A DNA stretch of 64,000 bases. Source: Draconibacterium mangrovi_A (GTDB taxonomy: Bacteria > Bacteroidota > Bacteroidia > Bacteroidales > Prolixibacteraceae). Each line of letters opens with the position of its first letter. Position 1 is the stretch's first letter. Positions 1 to 11,000 of this stretch are shown here, piece after piece. The notes beneath the pieces are model-generated. The model had not been told where the DNA came from. It saw nothing but the letters and a program-made list of their open reading frames with translations, and searched no databases. The position numbers and the translations under genes are program-made. The stretch is from contig NZ_JBBIXN010000003.1 of assembly GCF_037646455.1 (NCBI RefSeq), positions 434,001-498,000 on the forward strand, read 5' to 3'.

Positions 1-843
1 TTTTAACTCTTCCCCATTTTGTTGCTTTATTTCATACAACTGATACCAAAACAAATCATACCAGTCTTTATCAATCTTGTCATTAAAATCATCTTTCTTA
101 TCGGCTGGAATTATTTCAGAAAACTGTGATTTGAAATATTCAAAATTAGTTAATGGTTTTCCCCTTGAATTCATCTTGATATAGAGTTCATCCGGTAAAT
201 TCAGCTTCGTCATATCAAGTTGATGAAATACAATTTTGGCATTATCCTTCCACAAAGCTTTCCACAATGAACTCGTGCTTAAATTAAGCGTTTTAGCTTC
301 AATAGCATCAAGCATGGTAAGCATAGAAGAAATGGTAGGATCGTTGTTCCAACCGGAGAAAAACCATGACTGATTCGCAATATGTTCGCCTATTGATTTG
401 GGTGTTTGCCCTGGCTCATCATTATCACTTTTATCTTCAGGTATAACAATGTTTTCAGCTATAATTTTTTCACAAAATACACGAGAACTATGCCTTGTTT
501 CGTAGCTAAAATTTAAAAGAATATCTTTTACTTCATTCAGTCCTTTTTCTTTATACGCAATAAACCAGTGTAATAAAAACAGCGTAGTTAAACGTTGCTG
601 TCCATCGAGTGGAATAAATATCTGTTTTTGATTAGCACTCGTTTGCTCATCAAGTATATAGCCATACACAAAATCCAACTCAAGTATTTCAGCATCTGGC
701 TGCAAAGCTTCAAGTAATTTATTTAAAAAGCGATCTCGAATTTTGGGTACTTTACCATGTTTACGACCTTGCGCATAATCCCTTTGTATAATTGGGATTT
801 CTACTTTATATTTTTTAAGCAATTGAACTAGACTCGTTGCCAT
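1..843 (-). CDS. DUF262 (GmrSD N-like) protein, C-terminus off window
   Basis: The minus frame is open from the ATG at 843-841 to the left edge (281 codons, no stop), so the C-terminus is outside the window. The N-terminus carries PIIQRDYAQGR, and residues around 80 carry PLDGQQRLTT. These are the two signature motifs of the DUF262 (ParB/Srx-like) fold found in GmrS and type IV restriction proteins. The DGQQR motif is associated with NTP binding or hydrolysis in that family. The start overlaps the 3' end of the upstream gene by 29 nt, which points to one transcript and probably coupled translation. It is the second DUF262 gene of the operon. Whether it carries its own HNH (DUF1524) end cannot be seen. 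Confidence 0.85.
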   Translation of the reverse strand, partial: MATSLVQLLKKYKVEIPIIQRDYAQGRKHGKVPKIRDRFLNKLLEALQPDAEILELDFVYGYILDEQTSANQKQIFIPLDGQQRLTTLFLLHWFIAYKEKGLNEVKDILLNFSYETRHSSRVFCEKIIAENIVIPEDKSDNDEPGQTPKSIGEHIANQSWFFSGWNNDPTISSMLTMLDAIEAKTLNLSTSSLWKALWKDNAKIVFHQLDMTKLNLPDELYIKMNSRGKPLTNFEYFKSQFSEIIPADKKDDFNDKIDKDWYDLFWYQLYEIKQQNGEELK

Positions 844-2692
844 TTTCTGATGATTCTTGTTTTAAAAATTGATCCAATACACTTTTTAATGCAGACACAT
901 AATTTTTCTGTTCTGTAGCTCCCCAGAAATAAAATTGTTGATTAATAGACTGTTTCTCAAAGTACTTAAGGAATACTCTTTTGGTGCAAACCGGAATATA
1001 ATTTCCATCTGTGTCCATTTCAATAATCTTTCGTCTTTTTACTTCAAAAACAGAATTGTTTAAAGCTGAATTATCGGCTTGTCCAAGCAGTGCCAGATTT
1101 GAAATGGAATGAATACTGTAGTCACCATTTTCATCTCCTTTGTTGAAATAGGAGAACGCTACACTTGCCAACTGTTCAAACTCTGACCATGTATCACCAA
1201 CCGTCTTATTTCTGAATACTTGAAGTTTATTTATTAATTCTCCGAGCTCTTGGTTTTTGGTATCAATTTCTAAAAGTTCTTTCAATAATGGTAAGTGACA
1301 ATCAATCCATTTTTTCCATTGATCTTTTTTTGTTTGGTCTAAAAAATCGGAGTTTTGGGCATGTATATGTTCCAGCGACCAATTTTCTACATTCTTATGA
1401 AACCTGAATGGATAAAACTCAGAAATATGGCTGTTATTCCGGATGGTTTCTACATTAAAGAATAACAGAACTGTTTCTAATTTGGCATATTGTGATTTCT
1501 TGTTGTAACGTAAATTCAGAATATCATCAAATGTACAATCCAGCACTTCATTTTTAATAATACCATCTAAATAAGCGGTGAACTCATCCTTTAGATATTC
1601 TTCTGATTTTTCAATCAATACCCTCGCATTTTTGCCAACTGCAATAAGAAATCCAACCTTGTGGTAGAGGTTTCTATCTTTTTGCCATTCAACCAATGTC
1701 TGATAGTATTTCTCAATTTTTAACCATACATACCATAAGTCAAGGTGTTCATTTTTTGATAGATTTAGGAAGTACAAAAAGGTATGTAAAGGGTCTCTTT
1801 GATGTTCCTCCTTTTTTGCCATAAAATCAAAAAGTAACTCTATTTTAGTGGGGTAATCTTTTTGCTTGGCATTGGTTATAAACGACCAGAATGACTCATC
1901 GGCAATCTGCTGCTCAACAATATCCCAGGTTTGGCATATTTCCAGTTTTCTTCTACTGGCTTCCTTTTCCGGCACATTATTGAAACTATAATCTGATAAA
2001 AACAAAGCTTTTATGAGCTCGGCATTGGTTAATGGAATTTTACCCATGTTCAGCCGGGTAAAAAGTTCTCTACTTTTTTTCAGTTCCTCCCCATTCGTAT
2101 CGCTACGGTGTTCTGGTTGGTACCAAATAACCTGAACAGAACCATTATCTGTTTTTTCACCAAGGAAAATATTCAGTAGTTTGTGTTTTTTTGTTCGTGT
2201 ATCAACTTTACCACTTTCAGCAAACCAGTTTTTTATGGTTTCGTAAGCACTATAAATATGGAAGTAGTCGATATTCTTTTTGTAGTCATCGGCTGAGATG
2301 TCTGCAAGGTAACTTTCACTATCTGTACGTGTTTCATACCTCAGCGTAAAAAGTTCTTTGCCGTAATCTTCAACAAGGGAATCAACCTTTAACAAGTAGT
2401 CTTTAATGTATTTTATTATCAGATAGCTCGTTGTTAATCGTTGCTGCCCGTCAATTACTTCAAAACCATCAATACTATTACCGTTTTCTTCCCATTTTTT
2501 GGGTTTTACCACAATGGGCTGGATGCAGTAAAATTCGCCTTTTGCAGGGTCTTTTTCTGCAAAATCCCATACATCATCAAGTAACTGTGTTACTTGTTCC
2601 GATGTCCACCGGTAACCTCTTTGATAATGGGGAATATAAAAATGATGCCCCAGTAAGTCGAATATTGTTCGTAATTCTAATTCTGCTTGCAC
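815..2692 (-). CDS. DUF262/DUF1524 GmrSD-like endonuclease
   Basis: This 625-residue protein has a DUF262 N-terminus, with PHYQRGYRW at 21-29 and DGQQRLTT at 81-88. Its C-terminal half contains WSLEHIHAQNSD (catalytic-type EHIHAQN at 441-447) followed by a distal NLALLGQADNSALNN segment (DUF1524). That is the domain order of single-chain GmrSD enzymes, which are NTP-dependent nucleases that often cut modified DNA. It lies 55 nt after the methyltransferase gene in the same operon. It could cut phage DNA carrying modifications, or act as the effector of the surrounding BREX-like system. The family call is firm; the target (modified or unmodified DNA) is unknown. Confidence 0.88.
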   Translation of the reverse strand: MQAELELRTIFDLLGHHFYIPHYQRGYRWTSEQVTQLLDDVWDFAEKDPAKGEFYCIQPIVVKPKKWEENGNSIDGFEVIDGQQRLTTSYLIIKYIKDYLLKVDSLVEDYGKELFTLRYETRTDSESYLADISADDYKKNIDYFHIYSAYETIKNWFAESGKVDTRTKKHKLLNIFLGEKTDNGSVQVIWYQPEHRSDTNGEELKKSRELFTRLNMGKIPLTNAELIKALFLSDYSFNNVPEKEASRRKLEICQTWDIVEQQIADESFWSFITNAKQKDYPTKIELLFDFMAKKEEHQRDPLHTFLYFLNLSKNEHLDLWYVWLKIEKYYQTLVEWQKDRNLYHKVGFLIAVGKNARVLIEKSEEYLKDEFTAYLDGIIKNEVLDCTFDDILNLRYNKKSQYAKLETVLLFFNVETIRNNSHISEFYPFRFHKNVENWSLEHIHAQNSDFLDQTKKDQWKKWIDCHLPLLKELLEIDTKNQELGELINKLQVFRNKTVGDTWSEFEQLASVAFSYFNKGDENGDYSIHSISNLALLGQADNSALNNSVFEVKRRKIIEMDTDGNYIPVCTKRVFLKYFEKQSINQQFYFWGATEQKNYVSALKSVLDQFLKQESSENGNESSSIA

Positions 2693-2747
2693 TTTGTTTT
2701 ATTTGGTTTAGTGAGGTTGTATTTTATTCTCTTTATTGATTTAATTG

Positions 2748-5399
2748 CTACACCCTCGTACTTGCTATATCGTAGAACTGTAGCAATACTTCATCTTCCA
2801 TTAGCAAATTGTTGGGTATTTTATCACCAACAGTAACAATGGTTGAAAAATCTTTTTCCTGATAACACTGCTTAAAACCAACACGCAAAGCATCAACCCG
2901 CACTTCTTTTATTTTTTTGCTTCTTGCTGCTGTTGCCTGAGTTTTATAGGTTTCGAATTGCTTGAGTAAACGCTTGTTTCTTAACTTTTCTAAATCGGCT
3001 TCATTTTCCGGGTCGGGCAGGTACCATTCTCCAGCTTCATTCTTTAGAAAATTTTCTTCCAGTATATCTGCCAATTCAGGTATAATATCGCCTTTGCGAA
3101 CACCAGCCAATGCTTGCATCCACTGTGGTTGAATATCTTGATAAGTAAGTGACTTTTCTTTTAATAGGCTCTTTAGCCAATACACTCCATCCTGTTCCGA
3201 TGAAACCAATAGCGATAATTGAATAAATGTGGGTGCCTCTTCTTTCTTTTTATCGTATTTCTGCACCTGCTCGCTGGTAAAGAACATGCCATCCCGTTCA
3301 ATAAAACGTTCACGCAAGCCTTCCTGAAATTTACCGGCATCAATGGGCACTGGCAATCCTTTTTGTACATAAAATGCAATTAACCTATCAAATAATATTT
3401 TAGGACTTCTTTCAACTATTGCAGTAGTAGCGTTTTCTTTTATCAAATGAATCGGAAGATGTAGTAAATGTTCTTCAATAAAAGCCCAAATTGACACATC
3501 AGTATTTTGGTGCTGTTTAAAGTTTTTGTCAAACTCGGATGATGGTTTATAACAGGAAATAACTAAGTCTTGTTTAACTGCCGTAAGTGAATTTACAGCC
3601 TGGAATGTTCCTTGTTTCTTATCTAAAGATGCCACATTAGAAATGACAAAACCTGCATTTTGAATAGCTGTTTGAATTCCGTTCCAAATAGCTGCACTGG
3701 TATTTGAAAATTCAACTGTCATCCATTTACCTGGCTTTAATACTGAATAGTACTTTTTAAAACAGTTATACATTAAATTTTGGTATTCAAGGAAGGCTTT
3801 TGATTTTGCTTTGTCAACTATTGCTTCAGAAGATGAATTGGTGATAACTTGATGCCAAGCTTCAATCAGCATATTTAAATCACTGTAATATATATTTTCC
3901 CCAAAAGGAGGATCAGTAAATATGTAGTCTACTGAATTTTCTTGAATTCCTATAGTAGAACAATCTCCCGTATTTATTAGATGAGATTTAGAGTTAAAAT
4001 TATGCTTAGAAAAGGCTGATATTAATCTTTTGATCTTGCCTTCCAGAATATAAAAAGGCGTTACTTCAGATATATGGGAAGCAACATAAAACACTCCAGA
4101 CAGATATCTGTTAACTTGAGAGAAATGTGTTGGAGTAAACCTATTCAAAAATGACATACCCCAAATGATCTGCTCAAAAAGAAAGTATAAACTATTTCTC
4201 ATCCGGGTATCTTTGATTTCATTTATTTTATACCAAAAGTAACTTATTGAAATCGCTGCTCTTTTTAGATAGAAATGATGTAAATGAGAAATATTTGTTG
4301 TCTTAACCCTTCCGACTTTCATCATCTGCATTTCCGGGAACTTTAGTAATGGAAACTTCGGGTATTCCAATTTCTCTACTTCCTCGAGAATATGCATATC
4401 ATATTCATCTGGCGTTTTAATATGTTTTTTCCCTTTAAATGTATAATGTATTTTATGAGGCACTCTTTTCGGATTCTTTTTAGGCTCTTTCAAAAGCGGA
4501 TCAATAGTTGTTGAAAAGCTAATTTCTGTATTATTTTTTGAAATTAGTGCTCCACATTTTAAACAGCTTGCTTCTTTGGATACTTTTTGGGTCTCTGGAT
4601 TGTAGAATAGTTCTGAAAAAATAAACTCATTCTGACAATTTGAACAAACTAACACTTCACTCCAGACTATGTAATCAATTCTTGCAAATTCACCAGTTTC
4701 ATGTTTTGTTTGATACATCCATCCAAATTCTGCGTTGAAGGATTTTAGTAAATCATTGGCTAATTTTGAATAATCAGCAAGATTAGTTTTCATTTGATAG
4801 TTATATGCAATAAAGCTTGCTATAGGAGATAGATCATTATTGATTGTTCTCCTTTGCCCCCATTTAATCTTTGTAGATTCAGAAGATTCAATTTCGAATT
4901 TCAGATCTAAATTAGGTTTATTCGCTTTAGCTGCTGCGACTCCAACCATTCCTGTTCCTGCAAAACCGTCATAAATTATATCACCTGGTTCTGTATAATG
5001 TAATATATATCTTAAAATTGCTCTGTAAGGAACTTTTGTATGGTAATTATGCGCTTTATATAGCGCTTCACTCTTCCCTTCGCTCACATCGCTTGCATAA
5101 GGTTCATCAATATGAAAATCCCAGGAGCGCTTACCTTCCTTTTCCAATTGCTTTTTTTCTTCTTCCCATTCAGCGATAAAATCGTTTAACCAAGGATTTG
5201 GACAAGCTGTATAATAGGGTGGGTCGCTAAGGTTTACAATATCATCGTCTTCACCAATGGGGAAGCCTTCCATTTGTTTTAATTCCGGTAGTTTTCTTCG
5301 TAGTTCTTTGCTAAAGTATTCTCTTCGTTCTTCTTCAGAAGAAAATTCAATACCTAATACTACGATTTTATTTTGTTGTGTTTCTTGTTTGAACATCAA
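2748..5399 (-). CDS. Zn-ribbon DNA methyltransferase, paralogue A
   Basis: This 883-residue SAM-dependent DNA methyltransferase is probably an N6-adenine or N4-cytosine enzyme. It has SDPPYY at 58-63, the SAM-binding loop DGFAGTGM at 144-151, a zinc ribbon (C252, C255, C279, C282) and a second catalytic-type motif TDPPFG at 495-500. The DPPY motifs and FAGTG loop place it among amino-methyltransferases like the Zn-ribbon adenine methylases. The C-terminal 230 residues are rich in charged helices. It sits 11 nt after its paralogue B. The two share nearly the same N- and C-terminal parts but differ in the middle, which suggests different target recognition. The specificity cannot be read from sequence. 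Confidence 0.88.
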   Translation of the reverse strand: MMFKQETQQNKIVVLGIEFSSEEERREYFSKELRRKLPELKQMEGFPIGEDDDIVNLSDPPYYTACPNPWLNDFIAEWEEEKKQLEKEGKRSWDFHIDEPYASDVSEGKSEALYKAHNYHTKVPYRAILRYILHYTEPGDIIYDGFAGTGMVGVAAAKANKPNLDLKFEIESSESTKIKWGQRRTINNDLSPIASFIAYNYQMKTNLADYSKLANDLLKSFNAEFGWMYQTKHETGEFARIDYIVWSEVLVCSNCQNEFIFSELFYNPETQKVSKEASCLKCGALISKNNTEISFSTTIDPLLKEPKKNPKRVPHKIHYTFKGKKHIKTPDEYDMHILEEVEKLEYPKFPLLKFPEMQMMKVGRVKTTNISHLHHFYLKRAAISISYFWYKINEIKDTRMRNSLYFLFEQIIWGMSFLNRFTPTHFSQVNRYLSGVFYVASHISEVTPFYILEGKIKRLISAFSKHNFNSKSHLINTGDCSTIGIQENSVDYIFTDPPFGENIYYSDLNMLIEAWHQVITNSSSEAIVDKAKSKAFLEYQNLMYNCFKKYYSVLKPGKWMTVEFSNTSAAIWNGIQTAIQNAGFVISNVASLDKKQGTFQAVNSLTAVKQDLVISCYKPSSEFDKNFKQHQNTDVSIWAFIEEHLLHLPIHLIKENATTAIVERSPKILFDRLIAFYVQKGLPVPIDAGKFQEGLRERFIERDGMFFTSEQVQKYDKKKEEAPTFIQLSLLVSSEQDGVYWLKSLLKEKSLTYQDIQPQWMQALAGVRKGDIIPELADILEENFLKNEAGEWYLPDPENEADLEKLRNKRLLKQFETYKTQATAARSKKIKEVRVDALRVGFKQCYQEKDFSTIVTVGDKIPNNLLMEDEVLLQFYDIASTRV

Positions 5400-5410
5400 T
5401 TCTATATTTT

Positions 5411-8053
5411 TTAAACTTTAGCAGCAGCAATGTCATAAAACTGCAATAATACTTCATCTTCCATTAGCAGGTTATTAGGTATTTTATCGGCAACAGCTAC
5501 AATGGTGTTAAAGTCTTTTTCCTGATAACACTGTTTAAAGCCAACACGCAAGGCATCCACACGCACTTCCTTAATCCTTTTGGTTCTGGCAGCTGTTGCT
5601 TGTGTTTTATAGCTATCGAACTGTTTGAGTAAACGTTTGTTTCTTAACTTTTCTAAATCGGCTTCATTTTCCGGGTCGGGCAGGTACCATTTTCCAGCTT
5701 CATTCTTTAGAAAATTTTCTTCCAGTATATCTGCTAATTCTGGTATAATATCGCCTTTACGCACCCCAGCCAGTGCTTGCATCCATTTCGGTTGAATATC
5801 TTGGTAGGTAAACGATTTTTCTTTTAATAAATTTTTCAACCAATATACACCATCTTGTTCCGATGAAACCAATAGCGACAACTGAATAAATGTGGGTGCT
5901 TCTTCTTTCTTTTTATCGTATTCCTGTACCTGTTCATTGGTAAAGAACATTCCATCTCGTTCAATAAAATGCTCACGCAAATCTTGCTGAAACTTAATGG
6001 CATCTATTGGTACAGGTAATCCTTTTTGAACATAAAAAGCTATTAATCTGTCAAAAAGTATTTTTGGACTTCTCTCAATAATAGCTGAAGTTGAATATTC
6101 TGTTACTATATAAATCGGTAAATGTTGCAAGTGTTCATTTATAAAATCCCAAACCGCTAAATCCTTGTTATGGTTTTCAATAAATTTCTCATCAAATTCT
6201 GATGATGGTTTATAACAGGAAATTACTAAATCTTGTTTTACTGCAGTCGCAGTTGTTACAGCTTTAAAACTCCCTTGCTTCTTATCTAAACTTGAAACAT
6301 TTGCAATCACAAAACCAGCGCCTTGTATAGCATTCTGAATACCGTTCCAAATAGCTGCACTTGTGTTACTGAATTCAACTGTCATCCACTTTCCTGGTTT
6401 TAGTACTCTAAACATTTGGGAAAAACAAGTTTTCATTAAATTAGAATACTCATTCTTACCCTTACCGTGTGGAGAGTTTTCAATTGCTTCATTATTATAA
6501 TTTGTGATTACTTTTTCCCATGCTTCCCAAAAAAAGTTCAATTCACTATATGCTAAATTTGCACCAAATGGAGGATCCGTAAATATATAGTCAATACTAT
6601 TATTTGTAAGGTTCCTAAAATCGCCAGCATCTTGAGTTGATATAACAGAACCAGCTTTGAAATAACTGAACGCTTTTTTTAATCTTTTTAGCTTACCATC
6701 GAGAATATAGCGAAGACTTACATCTACAACTTGTGAGCCAACATAAAGAGTCCCACTCAAATATTGATTAACTTGAGAAAAATGAGTTGGTACATATCTC
6801 GAAATTCGGGCCATTCCTAATACGCATTGTTCTATTACAAACCTCGCCATATTGGGATCACTTGTTTCTTCACATAACTCAAAGGCACGAGAAAGGACTA
6901 TTAATGCTCTTTTAGAATAGAAATGATGAACATGAGTTAAACCACTTTTATCATTTCTTCGACTTTCACCCCCCTCCATCATCCGAATATTTGGATACCA
7001 AGAATTAATTTGTTGTCCCGCTATTTTGTTGATAAGATCAAGGTCGTTTTTATCAACTTTTTTTTGAAGCGCTTTCCCTTTTCTTCGATACTGAATCAAT
7101 ACAGGCACTGAAACATTTTGCGAAATTGGTATCCCTAAAGTATCATCAAAAACAGTTTCCTTAGCATTTGCAACCTTCCTCTTTGTTAGGCTTGTGGAGC
7201 AACCCGGACATTCAAACTCTCTATTAATTTTTCCGGTATCATGATTAACGCAACTATTATAAAAAGTAATACGTTTAGAACATTGTGGACATTCAAAAAC
7301 ATCACTATAAACCGTAAAATCAACAGTCTCTTTATTTCCAGTTGAGGGATCAATAGTTTCATACATCCACCCATATTCTGAATCAATTTCTGAGAGAATC
7401 TTTTCTTCTATTTCATTAAGAATTTCAATGGCGGTATCCTTGTTATAGTTATGCGCAATAAACGATGCAATCGGGCTTAAATCAGAACAGATCGATTTCC
7501 TTGTACCCCAAGTGGGTAATTTTAAAGCGTTATTTCTAAATTCATTTTCTATTTCTTGCCTTGTAGACACTGGCGGGCATGCTAAAAGAGAACTCGCTAA
7601 ACCCGTCATGCCTGTTCCTGCAAATCCATCAAAAACAATATCCCCGGGTTGTGTATAATGCAAGATATACCTCATAATAGCAGGGTGTGGAACTTTAGTA
7701 TGATAATTATGTGCAGAATAAACTGGATTATTTTTCCCTTCACTAACATCACTGGCATAAGGTTCATCAATCTGAAAATGGCCAGAACGTTTACCTTCTT
7801 TTTCTAATTGCTTTTTATCTTTTTCCCATTCCACAATAAAATCGTTTAACCAAGGATTTGGGCAGGCTGTATAATATGGTGGGTCGCTTAGGTTGATAAT
7901 ATCATCATCTTCACCAATGGGGAAACCTTCCATTTGTTTTAGTTCCGGTAGTTTTTTTCGGAGTTCTTTTCTAAAATGTTCCCTGCGTTCTTCTTCAGAA
8001 TTAAATGTAAGTCCTAAAACGGTTATGGGTTGGTTGGTATCTTGCTTAAACAT
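5411..8053 (-). CDS. Zn-ribbon DNA methyltransferase, paralogue B
   Basis: This 880-residue paralogue of the following gene in the operon has SDPPYY at 56-61, DGFAGTGM at 142-149, a zinc ribbon (C255, C258, C282, C285) and TDPPFG at 492-497. The first 145 residues and roughly the last 230 align with paralogue A almost without gaps. The part around the zinc ribbon (about 150-480) is much more diverged. It lies 3 nt after the BrxC-like ATPase gene, so the two are probably translationally coupled. In BREX and Pgl systems the methyltransferase marks host DNA, and a similar role is likely here. A resulting pair of recognition sequences is inference. Confidence 0.88.
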   Translation of the reverse strand: MFKQDTNQPITVLGLTFNSEEERREHFRKELRKKLPELKQMEGFPIGEDDDIINLSDPPYYTACPNPWLNDFIVEWEKDKKQLEKEGKRSGHFQIDEPYASDVSEGKNNPVYSAHNYHTKVPHPAIMRYILHYTQPGDIVFDGFAGTGMTGLASSLLACPPVSTRQEIENEFRNNALKLPTWGTRKSICSDLSPIASFIAHNYNKDTAIEILNEIEEKILSEIDSEYGWMYETIDPSTGNKETVDFTVYSDVFECPQCSKRITFYNSCVNHDTGKINREFECPGCSTSLTKRKVANAKETVFDDTLGIPISQNVSVPVLIQYRRKGKALQKKVDKNDLDLINKIAGQQINSWYPNIRMMEGGESRRNDKSGLTHVHHFYSKRALIVLSRAFELCEETSDPNMARFVIEQCVLGMARISRYVPTHFSQVNQYLSGTLYVGSQVVDVSLRYILDGKLKRLKKAFSYFKAGSVISTQDAGDFRNLTNNSIDYIFTDPPFGANLAYSELNFFWEAWEKVITNYNNEAIENSPHGKGKNEYSNLMKTCFSQMFRVLKPGKWMTVEFSNTSAAIWNGIQNAIQGAGFVIANVSSLDKKQGSFKAVTTATAVKQDLVISCYKPSSEFDEKFIENHNKDLAVWDFINEHLQHLPIYIVTEYSTSAIIERSPKILFDRLIAFYVQKGLPVPIDAIKFQQDLREHFIERDGMFFTNEQVQEYDKKKEEAPTFIQLSLLVSSEQDGVYWLKNLLKEKSFTYQDIQPKWMQALAGVRKGDIIPELADILEENFLKNEAGKWYLPDPENEADLEKLRNKRLLKQFDSYKTQATAARTKRIKEVRVDALRVGFKQCYQEKDFNTIVAVADKIPNNLLMEDEVLLQFYDIAAAKV

Positions 8054-8056
8054 ATT

Positions 8057-11000
8057 CTATTTCAGTATAATTCTAATTTTATTTCGTTCTTTACCGCTGG
8101 CTACACCATCAATGTACTTTTTAAAGGCAGCTATTGCATCATCAGGTGTAAGTGGTTTATTAAATGTTGCCTTTAATGCATCAATGGTTAATTCCACTTT
8201 TTCAAGCCCTTTGTGCAACTTCATAATGGCATTTCGAATAGGAAGTGCATTGTCTTTAGCCAATTGTATTTTTCCTGTTTTAAAATTATCAAGCAACAGG
8301 TTATCAGCATCCGACATCAATTTCATATTCTTTTTAGCCATTGGGTCGTCAAGCATATCAAGCAGTGTTTCTTCCCACTGTTGCAACAGTTCACTTAATT
8401 CAGTTTTTAACTCATCAACCGAAATCGTTTCAGTGCCGGCATAATCCAAAGGATTAAAATCCTGATAAGGTGCTACCAAAATCAACGATTTATTTACACT
8501 ACCATCTGCTGGTTGCAACTTATTCACTTTACTATGCCAGTGTATATATTGCCCTGACGATAGGAAATCTGCATCTTTTAAAATGTCGCAAATTGCTTTT
8601 TTATCAGAATCCAGCAAGGCGATTTTTTTCGTATTGTCAGTTTCACTTATGCGGTGCTGCAAATACAATTTCAAGTACCAATCGGCATATTGCTCTTTCA
8701 ACCTTGACAACTTTAACTTATAGGCATCTTTTTTTGATTTGTTATCGTCAGTTAAAACAGTTGCCAAATGATTAATAGTATCTTTAATTTCCTCTTTAAA
8801 CGAAACATCGGTAACATACTGATGGCACTGCTGTAAATAGGATATATCTTCCTTAAACGAATCAATTTCTTCTAACTGACTTTCTACCTGTTCTACCAGC
8901 GGTTTTGCTTCCAATATTTTATTAATATCCTCAATGGAATATTGGAAGTTTTTCATTTTGGCTTCCGTATTAAAATTGGCTAGTTTATCGCAAAAACCAG
9001 AGAGTCTATCAAATTGTGCCCGGTAGTGAATGGCCTCACCTTTCGTAATGATTTCAATGCCTTTATACACCAAACCTTCTTGTATCTTACTTTTTGCGAT
9101 TACTGTTCTTTTTGCCCAATCGTTTGCGGCACTTACCAAACTGGTATATGTAGAAGCATCTTTTAACTGTTTGCTTAAATCACGCCCCAATAAACCAACA
9201 AACATGGTTTTGAGTGCAGCTTCGTTTAAACCTTTTGGTGGTTTAATATGAGTGAATGTATAGAAATCTTCTTTAGCTAAATCTCGCAGTTCTTTCAGGT
9301 TTGTTGAATTAATGGATTTACCGGAATTGAGTGTTATTTCAATCTCACCTAATGCGGCTAACGTTGCCATTACCACAAATTCCAAATCGGCTTCAATACC
9401 GAAATCTTTCGACAGCCAAACATTATCACTTCTGTCAACATATTCGATTATGTCGTCACGATTCAGTACTTTCCCTTCGCCCTTCTCTTTTAATTGTTGA
9501 ATTACACTTTTGGCATAGGGAGAATGGCTGTAATCGAGCATACCAGGAACCCACAAGCCTAAACCATTTAATATCCCTTCACCATCACGGTTAGGTTGCT
9601 CAGGTGTAATAATTTTCACAAATGCCTGCTTTATCATTCTATCGAAATTGTCTTTCGATAAGAAGTTACTAAGTTGGCTGAATTTGGGATATTCCGGGCC
9701 TTCCTGTTCAAACCATTCGTCAAATACCAACGATGCTACATCTGAAAATATTTGTTCTTTTGTTGAACCAGCACCCGGTAATGGGTAACCACCTAAAGGC
9801 AATTCTTTACCTTGATAATCAACTTTGGTAACCTGAACATATTCGGCATCGAATAATGCTCTTGCTTTTGTATTTAAATCACCAATCTTTTGACGATAAA
9901 TGGCTTTCTGCGATGAATCAGAACGAACTTCTAATGCCAGAGCTGCACCATATAAAGAAACAGCATCTTTAAACTCATCAGAAATATCATCAAAAACAAA
10001 ATATACTTCATCTTCATCGTGGTTACGCCTCTTTTTTTCCTCATCGAAAATCGGCATAAAGTACATGTAGAAATGCTGCCGTGGGTGTGTAGTAGATTTT
10101 TCGTTTGGATTACCAAAAAAGATATAACCATCTCGAAACGTTTTATGCGATTTCCAATCGAGTGTATGGCTCCAAATGTTAAAACCAGTACGGTAACTAT
10201 CTTGCTCTAATGGTAGGTTAACTCGTAGGAACTTATAGAAAGCATCATCTTTCTGAGACGGAGACATTGTGAGGGCATAATCTTTAATCTTTTGGTCGAA
10301 GTTTATGCCGCCCTCTATTCTTAAGTGATATTCATTGTTGTTTGGGTCTTTATCGAAATATTGCCCAGCCGTAGCCGAAATTAATTGCTGAGCAGTAGAG
10401 TCCATAATATCTATTAAAAACTCTCTGTCATCAGCCAATGCATCGGTTAAACACAAATCGTCAACCAAGTGTTCAGTATTGGTACCATGTTGCTTATTTA
10501 ACTCCTGTTGAAGTATTTTAATTGCACAGGCATTGGCTATGCGCTGGGCTATTCCTTTTTTATTTGTTCGAACACCATTGAAGTACGAATCAATTTTATC
10601 GGTGATGGTGTCGGTAATTTCTTTTACTTTCCGAACATCAGGAATAGCCATTAAATCCTGATTTTTCTGAATGTCGTTCCAATACCTATCGTAGGTTAAA
10701 AGTCCAGGGTTATCAGTTGGTACATTTAATTCTAATATTTCCTCAAACTGATTTGATAAGGTTTTTAATATCTCACGCTGGCTCTTACCAATTCTAATTT
10801 TTTCAAAGTTCTCGAAGTATGTCGGATGTACCGGGAACAATTCTACATAGTCTTGAGTACGCCCATGCATATCAGTAAACAAACTTAAAAACGGGTCGAG
10901 ATGGACTTTAATCTTTTGTTTTTGATGCTCGTCTTTTCGTAATAGCCTGTTTTTTACAATAAATGCAACATCTTCTTTTGTAATAATGATGTCTTTGTAT

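Noticed and set aside
2431..2739. Plus-strand ORF of 102 codons opposite the DUF262 gene
   Set aside because: It overlaps a clearly coding gene on the other strand and lacks any family motif; a reading-frame shadow.
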